44,149 nt of DNA from Candidatus Zixiibacteriota bacterium (GTDB taxonomy: Bacteria > Zixibacteria > MSB-5A5 > UBA10806), in contig CP070742.1 of NCBI GenBank assembly GCA_020348065.1, forward strand, positions 3,322,345-3,366,493, given 5' to 3'. The notes below the pieces were generated by a model that did no database searches, was not told the DNA's origin, and worked only from the letters and a program-made list of their open reading frames with translations. Position 1 is the first letter of the stretch. Every line of letters begins with the position of its first letter. Positions 26,869 through 33,822 of the stretch are shown here, piece by piece. Position numbers and translations under genes: made by a program.

Positions 26869-28083
26869 TTATCTTCTGAGTTTCCTGGCCAGCAGGTTCA
26901 AAAACAGGCCGACATCGGTAACTATCCCCACCGCCTGCGCAGAACCCCGATCCGCGAGTTTGGTAACCACCGATGGATTTATATCCACGCAGATAGTCCG
27001 TACTTTGGAAGGCAGCATATTGCCGGTAGCGATGGAATGGAGCATGGTGGAAAGCATTATGACCATATCCGCTTTTCTCAAAATCCTCGCGTAAGCTGCC
27101 TGCGCTTCCACCATATCGTTGATCGTCTCCGGCAGCGGCCCGTCATCGCGCAAGGACCCGGCCAGGACAAAAGGAATCCTCTTCCGGCAAAGAGTAAACA
27201 TTATTCCACTTGTAAGTGCGTTTTTCGCGATCATGTTTTTGATATTACCATATTTAAAAACCTCGTTAATGGCCCGCATGTGGTTTTTATGCCCTTCTTC
27301 CACCGGCCTGCCGGTCTTGGTGTTAATTCCAAGAGACGTCCCGTACAATGCCTGCTCAATATCATGAACTGCCAGGGCGTTCCCGGATAGAAGTCCCTGC
27401 ACACAATCATTTTCAATTAAATAGCATAATGAATCACTCCCTCCGGTATGGACAACCACCGGCCCGGCGACTATGACGGTTCTATATTTTTTCGATTCCA
27501 GCATCGCGGCAACTTCACCCACGGCTAATTCAACCTTCTTTTCAGACGACACGTCGCCCGACATGAATTCAAAAACCGATCTGTTTCGCTCCTTGAATTC
27601 CGGGATAACTCTTATACCCGATATACCAGTTACTACAGGCATCCCTTTTTGCAGATCCCGGATCTTGACACATCGTGGCTTGCCGTTATCCATCATAATT
27701 ACGGCGTCCATACGCTGGTTCCTCACGCGATGCCATCCCCCGTTCAGCCTGATTTCAGTGGTGTGATTGGTGGTGGAATAAAAATCGTCCGGGGCCACCG
27801 AATTTCTCGGGGCCGGCTTCAATGATACCGCAACGTCCTCCTTTATCATGCATCCGTGGAGATGAAGCTGCGAAATTATGTGTTCAAGCAGCATGGGCGT
27901 GGAAGCTGAAATCTCTATGGTGGTTCGGGTTTTATCGACGTTGGTATGCCCCATCTCGAACGATTTGATGTTGAACTGACCGCCGGACCGGATAATCAGG
28001 TCCAGGATCGTCGACATCACGCCTGAATCGACCAGATGCCCTTCGGCATAAACTTCCTGGCTATATAGCGCCTTATTCGCCAT
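26869..28083 (-). CDS. TIGR00300 family protein (LOR/SDH-type, ornithine cyclodeaminase-like)
   Basis: This 404-residue protein matches the TIGR00300 style: an N-terminal domain (residues 1-100: SQEVYAEGHLVDSGVMSTILDLI, NIKSFEMGHTNVDKTRTTIEI) and a C-terminal Rossmann-like domain with TVIVAGPVVVHTGGSDSLCYLI, GNALAVHDIEQALYGTSLG, GHKNHMRAINEV and TICVDINPSVVTKLADRGSAQ. Relatives are the C-terminal module of cyanobacterial AgrE/ArgZ and an archaeal ornithine cyclodeaminase, which turn ornithine into proline; older databases name the domain LOR/SDH after lysine catabolism. Ornithine to proline is the best guess. No arginine or proline genes flank it. The ATG lacks an obvious ribosome site. Confidence 0.75.
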   Translation of the reverse strand: MANKALYSQEVYAEGHLVDSGVMSTILDLIIRSGGQFNIKSFEMGHTNVDKTRTTIEISASTPMLLEHIISQLHLHGCMIKEDVAVSLKPAPRNSVAPDDFYSTTNHTTEIRLNGGWHRVRNQRMDAVIMMDNGKPRCVKIRDLQKGMPVVTGISGIRVIPEFKERNRSVFEFMSGDVSSEKKVELAVGEVAAMLESKKYRTVIVAGPVVVHTGGSDSLCYLIENDCVQGLLSGNALAVHDIEQALYGTSLGINTKTGRPVEEGHKNHMRAINEVFKYGNIKNMIAKNALTSGIMFTLCRKRIPFVLAGSLRDDGPLPETINDMVEAQAAYARILRKADMVIMLSTMLHSIATGNMLPSKVRTICVDINPSVVTKLADRGSAQAVGIVTDVGLFLNLLARKLRR

Positions 28084-28263
28084 ATTACGATTATCGTCAA
28101 AATCAGTTGAAATTAAAACCGATTTATATAGCGATGTTTAAACGTTTTATAATGTAGATTTGAATTAACATTAACAGGCGAAATGTCCCGGAACTTATCT
28201 GCGACTATTATCGTTTAAATTTATGAAAATGAAAGTCAATACCAAAAAGTGCCGGGAGGAGCG

Positions 28264-28677
28264 ATGATTACGAGAATAATAGGCATTTTAATTGTAATAG
28301 CGGTCGTATTCGGAGCATTGATTATCGCCGGCGCGCAGCAGACTATGGCTGAAGGCAAACATGCCTCTTTCGAAGGTAAACTGGTATGCTTGGGATGCAC
28401 TCTTAAAGACGAGGAGGGCGCCCGGGCGGAATGCAAGGTTTACGGGCACAAGCACGCCCTGCAAACGGAAGACGGCAAATACATTACTTTTCTTGAAAAT
28501 AAATATTCCGAAGACCTTTTTAAGGGCGAAAAATACGACGACAAAGAGGTATCCGTGCACGGCGTCTATTACGCCGGCGCCAACCAACTGGACGTGGAAT
28601 CGTATACAATCGATAACGTAACCATAACCTGGTGCAAAACCCACAACGCGATGGACGGGTGTAATTCACATAAATAA
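28264..28677 (+). CDS. Small exported Cys/His-rich protein of unknown function
   Basis: The ATG at 28264 is preferred because GGGAGGA lies just before it; a GTG at 28249 would sit upstream of that site. The 137-residue product has an N-terminal hydrophobic segment (ITRIIGILIVIAVVFGALII) ending near AEG, a signal peptide or anchor. The exported part has VCLGC, a third Cys in AECKVYGHKH, and a final CKTHNAMDGC with His following, a set of Cys/His residues suited to binding metal or haem. The middle (YITFLENKYSEDLFKG, KEVSVHGVYYAG) looks like a small beta domain. I do not recognise a named family. A hairpin terminator follows. Confidence 0.7.
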   Translation: MITRIIGILIVIAVVFGALIIAGAQQTMAEGKHASFEGKLVCLGCTLKDEEGARAECKVYGHKHALQTEDGKYITFLENKYSEDLFKGEKYDDKEVSVHGVYYAGANQLDVESYTIDNVTITWCKTHNAMDGCNSHK

Positions 28678-28723
28678 AATTTAGTGCCAGAAACCCAATT
28701 ATTGGTTTACCTCCTTAAGAAGA

Positions 28724-28756
28724 GCCGTCGGACAGCGATGTCCGGCGGTTTTTAAT
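28724..28756 (+). terminator. Rho-independent terminator after the Cys/His protein gene
   Basis: GCCGTCGGACA (28724-28734) pairs with TGTCCGGCGGT (28739-28749), with two G-T wobbles and a GCGA loop, followed by TTTTAATTT. It lies about 47 bases after the stop codon. Confidence 0.85.
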
Positions 28757-28774
28757 TTATCTTATTTTGGTTTG

Positions 28775-28942
28775 TAGGTACAGAACATCGTTCTGTCCTC
28801 GTAGTCTATTAGTAAGCCGCCACCTTATCATTCCGGACTCGATCCGGCATCCATATTTCAGGACAACTGTAGACGGGGAGCTTGTCTCCCCGCAGAATGG
28901 ACACCTGTCGGTAGACCCCGCGTTTCGCGGGACCGACCTACA
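28775..28942. repeat. Cluster of three hairpin repeats between the Cys/His gene and threonine dehydrogenase
   Basis: Hairpins: ACAGAAC/GTTCTGT (28780-28796), CGGGGAG/CTCCCCG (28874-28892), and a two-part stem GTCGGT...ACCGAC (28907-28912, 28932-28937) enclosing CCCGCG/CGCGGG with a 4-base AGAC bulge on one side only. Flanks repeat GTAG or CTAC. They belong to the same style as the clusters near 30.0, 31.8 and 32.5 kb. No coding frame of this stretch looks real. Confidence 0.6.
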
Positions 28943-28955
28943 ATATCCTGCTACC

Positions 28956-29936
28956 CTACCTGTAAAGCGTTCCCTTATCCTTGCGCGCTTTGAGGTGCTT
29001 GAGCATATCGGCCGTCATGGAGGCCAGGTCCCACGCCGGTTTCCAGCCCCATTCTTCCCGGGCGGCGGAATCGTCGATGGAGTTGGGCCAGGAATCGGCT
29101 ATGGCCTGACGGAAATCGGGCTCATATGTAACTTTGAAATCCGGTATATGCTTCTTTATCTCGGCCGCCAGCTCGCCGGCGGTGAAGCTCATTGCCGCAT
29201 GATTGAAGTCGGAATGATGTTTCAGCGTGCCGAAATCGGCCTCCGCCAGCATAATGGTCCCGTTGATGGCGTCCGGCATGTACATCATGGGCAAACGGGT
29301 ATCCTCACGCACGAAGCAGGTGTAACTGCCCTTGTCGACTGCCTCGTAGTAGATGGCCACGGCGTAATCGGTGGTGCCGCCGCCGGGCAGGGTCTCGTAG
29401 GAGATGATCCCCGGATAGCGCAGCCCCCGGATATCCAAACCAAAACGCTTTACGTAGTAATCGCACAGTAGCTCACCGCAGACCTTGGTGACCCCGTACA
29501 TGGTGGTCGGCTTTAATATCGATTCCTGCGGGGTGTTATCCAGCGCCACGAAATCGCCCCAGACCGCGATGGAGCTGGGGATTATGATCCGCGCCATCTC
29601 GTATTTCAGCCCCAGTTCGAGGATATTGATGGTGCCGTTCATGTTGACGTCCCAGCAGAGCTGCGGGTTTTTCTCCCCCACGGCAGACAGGATGGCCGCC
29701 ATATGATAGACCGTGTCGATATCGTATTTCTTGACTATCTCCTCCACCGTGTCGATCTTGTTGACGTTGATAAAATGGAACGGCCCCGATTCTTTTAGCT
29801 CTTTCGACGGCTCGGTTTTGCGGCCGGTGGCTATCACGTTTTCCGCGCCGTAACGTTTCCGCAGTTCCATGGTCAGTTCCGACCCGATCTGCCCCACCGC
29901 CCCGGTCACCAGTATCTTCTTCATCTCTTTTTTCAT
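28956..29936 (-). CDS. L-threonine 3-dehydrogenase, short-chain (epimerase-like) type
   Basis: This 326-residue NAD-dependent enzyme oxidises threonine to 2-amino-3-ketobutyrate. It has the extended-SDR layout: GAVGQIGSEL nucleotide loop (residues 12-21), AAILSAVGEKNP, a Ser in IIIPSSIAVWG, and the YxxxK pair in TMYGVTKVCGELL. The diagnostic stretch RYPGIISYETLPGGGTTDYAV is shared with the Flavobacterium and animal type of threonine dehydrogenase, and separates it from UDP-sugar epimerases. The ATG at 29936 has AGGA at 8 bases. The expected partner, 2-amino-3-ketobutyrate CoA ligase (kbl), is absent from the window. Composition is GC-richer than most neighbours. Confidence 0.9.
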   Translation of the reverse strand: MKKEMKKILVTGAVGQIGSELTMELRKRYGAENVIATGRKTEPSKELKESGPFHFINVNKIDTVEEIVKKYDIDTVYHMAAILSAVGEKNPQLCWDVNMNGTINILELGLKYEMARIIIPSSIAVWGDFVALDNTPQESILKPTTMYGVTKVCGELLCDYYVKRFGLDIRGLRYPGIISYETLPGGGTTDYAVAIYYEAVDKGSYTCFVREDTRLPMMYMPDAINGTIMLAEADFGTLKHHSDFNHAAMSFTAGELAAEIKKHIPDFKVTYEPDFRQAIADSWPNSIDDSAAREEWGWKPAWDLASMTADMLKHLKARKDKGTLYR

Positions 29937-30306
29937 CTTCCCATTCCTATCATCAAAGGTTCATCATAATTTCAATTTGTGTCCCTGTTCGGTCAGGTCG
30001 TAGGCCGCAGGCCGTGATCTGACCGTTTAAGCCGTCGGATCACGTTCCGCCAAAAGCGGAACTACGATCCGACGGAACATTGATAATTCGCGCCTGTGTG
30101 GCATCAGGTCTCCGCACCTGACGCTTACCCGAGCCGTAGGTCGGGTTTGATTACTTCACAAACCCGACGCACCCGGAAAACCGGTCGGCGGAATTTAAAA
30201 AGACAGACCGTTTTAAGCAAGGGGAATAAAACCACCCCCCAACGCAACATTTTCCGCCCATAACCTGTATCTAATAACGGGAATCATTAGGAGAAGGAGA
30301 CTCAAA
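29937..30306. repeat. Hairpin-repeat cluster between threonine dehydrogenase and the VCBS protein gene
   Basis: Divergent promoter region with five palindromes. 29991-30024: 8-bp outer stem (GGTCAGGT, one wobble), inner GGCC/GGCC. 30034-30073: GTCGGATC/GATCCGAC outside, TTCCGC/GCGGAA inside. 30101-30124: GCATCAGGT/ACCTGACGC. 30140-30168: GTCGGGTTTG/CAAACCCGAC. 30173-30184: CCGG/CCGG. The first two share the linkers CACG and CTACG between outer and inner stems (first one read on the minus strand). A GGAGAAGGAGA ribosome site (from about 30291) precedes the VCBS gene. No gene is visible. Confidence 0.75.
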
Positions 30307-31749
30307 ATGGCCGCCTTTAATAAGGTTTTTTCAATAATAGTATTCTATTTAATATTCATAGCCGCATCGGCTTACGGAAATGTTATTTTCGTCGAGCACC
30401 TGATCGACGGCCATTCCTACGGCAACCCCAGCCTCGTTGCCTGCGATATTGATAACGACGGCGATAAGGACGTGGTGGGGGCGGTGATGGAATCCGGGAA
30501 CGTGGTCTGGTGGCGTAACGACGGAGGTTACCCGATTTCGTGGGAGAAGTTTGTTATCGATTACAATGTCCCGGTCACGTTTTCCGTATATACCGAGGAT
30601 ATAAATGGCGATGGGCACAAGGATGTTCTGGCCACCGCCTATTACGCCGGCCTGGTACTCTGGTGGAAAAGCAGCGGACAGGCCCCATATACCTGGACGC
30701 GTTATGTCATTTCAGATAATTTCGACGAGGCCCACGAGGTCTACGCCTGCGATATCGACGACGACGGCGATAACGACGTGCTGGGAGCGTCATCGGCGCT
30801 AAGCCGCATAACTCTCTGGCTTAATGAGGGCGGCGACCCGATCCAGTGGACTGAGTACGCTATCGACAATTACTTCGATACCGCCAAGTCGGTACGGGCC
30901 GCCGATATCAACGGCGACAGCATTAAGGATATCATAGGCGCAGCCATATACGGTCATGATGTCGCCTGGTGGCATAATGACGGCGGAAACCCGATTACCT
31001 GGACGAAGTATTTCATCGATGGCAATTTCATCGGGGCGCACCGGGTGGAGGCGGTCGATCTCGATTTCGACGGCGACAACGACATCGTCGGCGCCGGCTG
31101 CATTGGCCATGAAATCGCCTGGTGGCGAAATAACGGCGGCGATCCCATCACCTGGACCGAGCAGCTCCTTGAAACAGGTTTCATCAACGCCTGCGTCGCC
31201 ATGCCCGGCGATCTCGACGGCGACGGCGATATCGACGTGGCGGCCACGGCGCAGGGCGCAAACCAGGTGGCCTGGTGGGAAAACGACGGCAACGAGCCCA
31301 TATCCTGGACCAAGCATATGATTGACGACGTCCTCGTAAGGCCCTGGGGGCTGGATCTGGCCGATTTCGACGGGGACCTCGATCTCGATATCGTCTCCGG
31401 CAGCAGCCATATGGGCTGCAACCAGGTGAAATGGTACGAGAATACCGGAACAACTGGTTTAAAAGACGGAAACAGCTTAATCCCCGCAAAATCGATTACT
31501 TCTTATAACAGCCCCAATCCCTTCAACCAATCCACGAATATAATTTTCTCCCTGCCTGCGGAAGCTGGTGTAAAGATCAACATCTATAACCTGGCCGGGG
31601 GCCTGGTTTCATCTATGGATATAGGAATCTTAAGCGCCGGATCACACAAATTTTCCTGGAATGCGGGCGACCTGCCTACCGGCATCTATTTTTACAGCAT
31701 AAAGGGAGCCGATTTCAGCGGTAGCGGGAAAATGCTGCTTTTGAAATAG
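30307..31749 (+). CDS. VCBS/FG-GAP repeat protein with T9SS type A sorting domain
   Basis: This 480-residue secreted protein has a signal peptide (residues 1-23, ending AYG) and seven repeats of about 50 residues. Each opens with a calcium-loop-like DxDxDGDxD (for example DIDNDGDKDVVGA, DLDGDGDIDVAAT) and closes with a Trp-rich strand such as VVWWRNDGG; the fourth and seventh loops are degenerate. Such repeats build a beta-propeller. The last 80 residues are a sorting domain (NSPNPFNQSTNIIFSLP ... GIYFYSIKGADFSGSGKMLLLK). A surface or released adhesin-like protein is likely; the ligand is unknown. It stands alone between two hairpin-repeat clusters and is GC-richer than most of the window. 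Confidence 0.88.
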   Translation: MAAFNKVFSIIVFYLIFIAASAYGNVIFVEHLIDGHSYGNPSLVACDIDNDGDKDVVGAVMESGNVVWWRNDGGYPISWEKFVIDYNVPVTFSVYTEDINGDGHKDVLATAYYAGLVLWWKSSGQAPYTWTRYVISDNFDEAHEVYACDIDDDGDNDVLGASSALSRITLWLNEGGDPIQWTEYAIDNYFDTAKSVRAADINGDSIKDIIGAAIYGHDVAWWHNDGGNPITWTKYFIDGNFIGAHRVEAVDLDFDGDNDIVGAGCIGHEIAWWRNNGGDPITWTEQLLETGFINACVAMPGDLDGDGDIDVAATAQGANQVAWWENDGNEPISWTKHMIDDVLVRPWGLDLADFDGDLDLDIVSGSSHMGCNQVKWYENTGTTGLKDGNSLIPAKSITSYNSPNPFNQSTNIIFSLPAEAGVKINIYNLAGGLVSSMDIGILSAGSHKFSWNAGDLPTGIYFYSIKGADFSGSGKMLLLK

Positions 31750-31777
31750 AAAGTATATTTCCGGTAACTTCCCGTTC

Positions 31778-31963
31778 GGTCAGGTCGTAGGCCGAAGGCC
31801 GTGACCTGACCGTCGGATCACGTCCCGCCAGCATCGGGACTACGATCCGACGGAACTTTCTGATTATGCGTCAGGATGGAATGAAATGACATCCTGACGC
31901 TACCACGAAAGACAATATGCCCTCAGGATGTCTCCCGCCTTCGGCGTGACTCCATCCTGAGGG
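31778..31963. repeat. Hairpin-repeat cluster after the VCBS gene
   Basis: Four palindromes in 186 bases. 31778-31811: GGTCAGGT/ACCTGACC outside, GGCC/GGCC inside, a near copy of 29991-30024. 31812-31851: GTCGGATC/GATCCGAC outside, TCCCG/CGGGA inside, same architecture as 30034-30073 with a different inner stem. 31868-31900: GCGTCAGGATG/CATCCTGACGC. 31920-31963: CCCTCAGGATG/CATCCTGAGGG outside, CGCC/GGCG inside. The last may terminate both convergent genes, though no clear T run follows. Confidence 0.75.
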
Positions 31964-31975
31964 ATAGGTCAAAAA

Positions 31976-32446
31976 CTATACCCTCGGCAGCCACTTCCCG
32001 GTTTTCTGCCGGTATGATATATACTCCTCGCCGAATTTCATCTCCATCAGCTTCTCCTCGTAGCCCGCGATATAGTTATAGAAGATAAATATCGCCACCC
32101 AGAATACGAAGGAGATTATCGAGAGTGTCAAGACAATCAATGCCACGTAAAACAGGATGGCGCTCATATACAGAGGATGCCTTATATATTTGAACACGCC
32201 GCCCGATATTACTTTTACGGGACGATTCTCGCCGGCGATCACCTTATGACTCGCTGCCAGGAGGTAAAGCGAAACCGCGAAAATCACCATGGCGATAATC
32301 GATCGCACATATAACGGCACATATTCGGTCAGGCCGGTGGAGATATCCAGGAAAATCGAATCCGCGACCCATACAATCGCGAACAATCCGAACGCGATCA
32401 ACTGCCCGGCGTCGCCGAAGGGGTGTTCCCCCTGTTTTTCTTTCAT
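31976..32446 (-). CDS. ICMT/PEMT-family membrane methyltransferase
   Basis: This 156-residue protein has four to five hydrophobic segments and the family C-terminus: GGVFKYIRHPLYMSAIL (the RHPxY motif, about residues 88-93), then a helix pair, then EEKLMEMKFGEEYISYRQKTGKWLP. These residues bind S-adenosylmethionine in isoprenylcysteine carboxyl methyltransferase relatives. Bacterial members methylate varied or unknown substrates, so only a membrane methyltransferase can be claimed. Palindrome clusters lie on both sides, and it shares direction with the TatD gene about 100 bases upstream. Confidence 0.82.
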   Translation of the reverse strand: MKEKQGEHPFGDAGQLIAFGLFAIVWVADSIFLDISTGLTEYVPLYVRSIIAMVIFAVSLYLLAASHKVIAGENRPVKVISGGVFKYIRHPLYMSAILFYVALIVLTLSIISFVFWVAIFIFYNYIAGYEEKLMEMKFGEEYISYRQKTGKWLPRV

Positions 32447-32485
32447 ATTAACTTTTCGCCTTTAAATAAAATTGTTCTCTGTGGC

Positions 32486-32549
32486 GTCGGGTCACCCGAC
32501 CCGACACCTTTTCTTAATGAAGAGGTGTCAGGTGAGGCCACCTGACACC
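32486..32549. repeat. Two hairpin repeats between the TatD and ICMT-like genes
   Basis: GTCGGGT (32486-32492) pairs with ACCCGAC (32499-32505), and GGTGTCAGGTG (32524-32534) pairs perfectly with CACCTGACACC (32539-32549). An intervening ACACCT/AGGTGT pairing links the two units. The stem cores GTCGGGT and GTCAGGT match those of the clusters at 30.1 and 31.8 kb. They may act as the transcript end of the TatD gene. Confidence 0.7.
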
Positions 32550-32553
32550 ACCG

Positions 32554-33336
32554 TTAATTATTATTTTTGGCCTTTTTATAATAATCCCTAACCGTCTTAT
32601 CCCCCTCAATCAGCCTCTCGAAATTCCTCTGTATCATATTCACGCACTCCTCGTACTCGATTTTGCGCATCCGGGCCAGTTCCAGTACAACCTCCTGCAA
32701 TACCCCCGGCATACCTGACGTGCCGGCCAGCCATTCGTAACCGCCGGGATTGTCGGTCTCGGTCAAAAGCAAATCGTCGGGTATATTACGGGCGATCTTC
32801 CTGATATGTTCGGTAAAAAGTATCTCAACGCCGACCGTGAAATAATATCCTCTGTCTATAGACTTTTTCAGAATATTCAACGGCCCCGAATACCAATGTA
32901 TTATGGCGCGCCTGATATTATGTGTTTCCAGAAACCTGAGCGTATCCTCCTCCGCGCCCTTGGTGTGGAGATTGACGATCTTATTCTGCTCTGAGGCCTT
33001 CCGAAGAAAATATTCAAACACCTTTTTTTGGGCGGGATATAATGACGAGTCTTTCACAAAATGGTAATCCAGCCCCAGCTCCCCCAGCATGGGGCACTCT
33101 TCGATATATTCATCAAACTCTATGAGCTTGTGCTGATACTCGTGGGCAACCCAGGGATGAATTCCAAACGTCGGCAAAACATATTTGCTCTTTTCCCCGA
33201 TTTCCAGGTTCTCCTTATAAGACTGCATATCCATGGAATTGCTTATGGTGAAAATCCTGTAATTTTCGACTTCATCCAGCGCCCCGTCGGTCAAATTGTC
33301 ATACCTGTTCAAATGCGCGTGCGCGTCGATAAGCAT
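32554..33336 (-). CDS. TatD-family metal-dependent hydrolase
   Basis: The ATG at 33336 is chosen: AAGGA lies 6 bases upstream and the product opens with the metal motif MLIDAHAHLNR. The longer frame (to 33405) would run into the upstream gene. The 260-residue barrel has the family ligands in order: HAHL, the Glu of MLGELGLDYHF, a His in KIVNLHTKG, a His in RRAIIHWYSG, and the Asp in LLTETDNPGG. TatD proteins are DNases or related hydrolases; the substrate of this branch is uncertain. It follows the small membrane protein gene by 17 bases and is probably co-transcribed with it. Confidence 0.86.
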   Translation of the reverse strand: MLIDAHAHLNRYDNLTDGALDEVENYRIFTISNSMDMQSYKENLEIGEKSKYVLPTFGIHPWVAHEYQHKLIEFDEYIEECPMLGELGLDYHFVKDSSLYPAQKKVFEYFLRKASEQNKIVNLHTKGAEEDTLRFLETHNIRRAIIHWYSGPLNILKKSIDRGYYFTVGVEILFTEHIRKIARNIPDDLLLTETDNPGGYEWLAGTSGMPGVLQEVVLELARMRKIEYEECVNMIQRNFERLIEGDKTVRDYYKKAKNNN

Positions 33337-33353
33337 ATATAATCCTTCAATGG

Positions 33354-33668
33354 TTATTGTACCGCAGATTTTTCCTCCAATTCGATCTCCAATCCCCCCA
33401 CCCATCTGGCGGTGATATTATAAATGCCGGCCGTAACAATTCCTCCGATAAATCCCATAACGCCATACAGAATTGGGAAAAGCACCACCGAGCCGATACC
33501 GAAAACCATCCCCACCAGAGGTCCGGGAGAATCCTCCAGCACGCTTCCCAGAAACGCGCCCATCAACGCAAAGAACGAAAAAAACAATCCTGCGATAAAT
33601 CCGAAGAAGGCGTAGATGATACCCATAATCTTCGCCAGCGAAAAAAGACCCAAGCTTTTTACTACCAT
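33354..33668 (-). CDS. Small membrane protein of unknown function (about 104 aa)
   Basis: The ATG at 33668 is preferred because GGAGG lies 5 bases before it; the in-frame ATG at 33680 overlaps that ribosome site. The product has two strong hydrophobic stretches (about 9-38 and 55-85), rich in Gly and Phe, and the recognisable C-terminal pattern GIYNITARWVGGLEIELE. Similar two- or three-helix proteins beginning VKSLG..S.AKIMG occur widely without known function; a relation to the DUF3566 transmembrane family is possible but unproven. A good promoter lies just upstream. Confidence 0.72.
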   Translation of the reverse strand: MVVKSLGLFSLAKIMGIIYAFFGFIAGLFFSFFALMGAFLGSVLEDSPGPLVGMVFGIGSVVLFPILYGVMGFIGGIVTAGIYNITARWVGGLEIELEEKSAVQ

Positions 33669-33692
33669 CGATGCCTCCATAGCTTTTAACTA

Positions 33693-33721
33693 TATATACA
33701 CTTTAAATTATCTTTATTCAA
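33693..33721 (-). promoter_or_regulatory. Promoter of the small membrane protein-TatD unit
   Basis: On the minus strand TTGAAT (33716-33721) is followed after exactly 17 bases by TATATA (33693-33698). This sigma-70-like pair would start transcription near 33686, about 18 bases before the ATG at 33668. Confidence 0.5.
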
Positions 33722-33822
33722 TTCATAATGGACGGGAATGCAAAAAGAATGGGGAATGGATTTAACCTTTTATCCGAACTCAATTTGCAGCAATGGGTTA
33801 TTTGTCAAGAAAAGATGTTTTA

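Noticed and set aside
28767-29471. Long plus-strand open frame across the palindrome cluster and threonine dehydrogenase
   Set aside because: It runs antisense to a clear dehydrogenase gene and includes hairpin DNA; the translation has no recognisable domain and is explained by the GC-rich opposite strand.
28956-29936. UDP-glucose 4-epimerase assignment
   Set aside because: The fold is shared, but the RYPGIIS...PGGGTTDYAV stretch is diagnostic of the short-chain threonine dehydrogenase family.
30799-31421. Minus-strand open frames of 155-203 residues inside the VCBS gene
   Set aside because: The periodic Asp/Gly repeats on the plus strand create open antisense frames; the products are low-complexity with no start signals.
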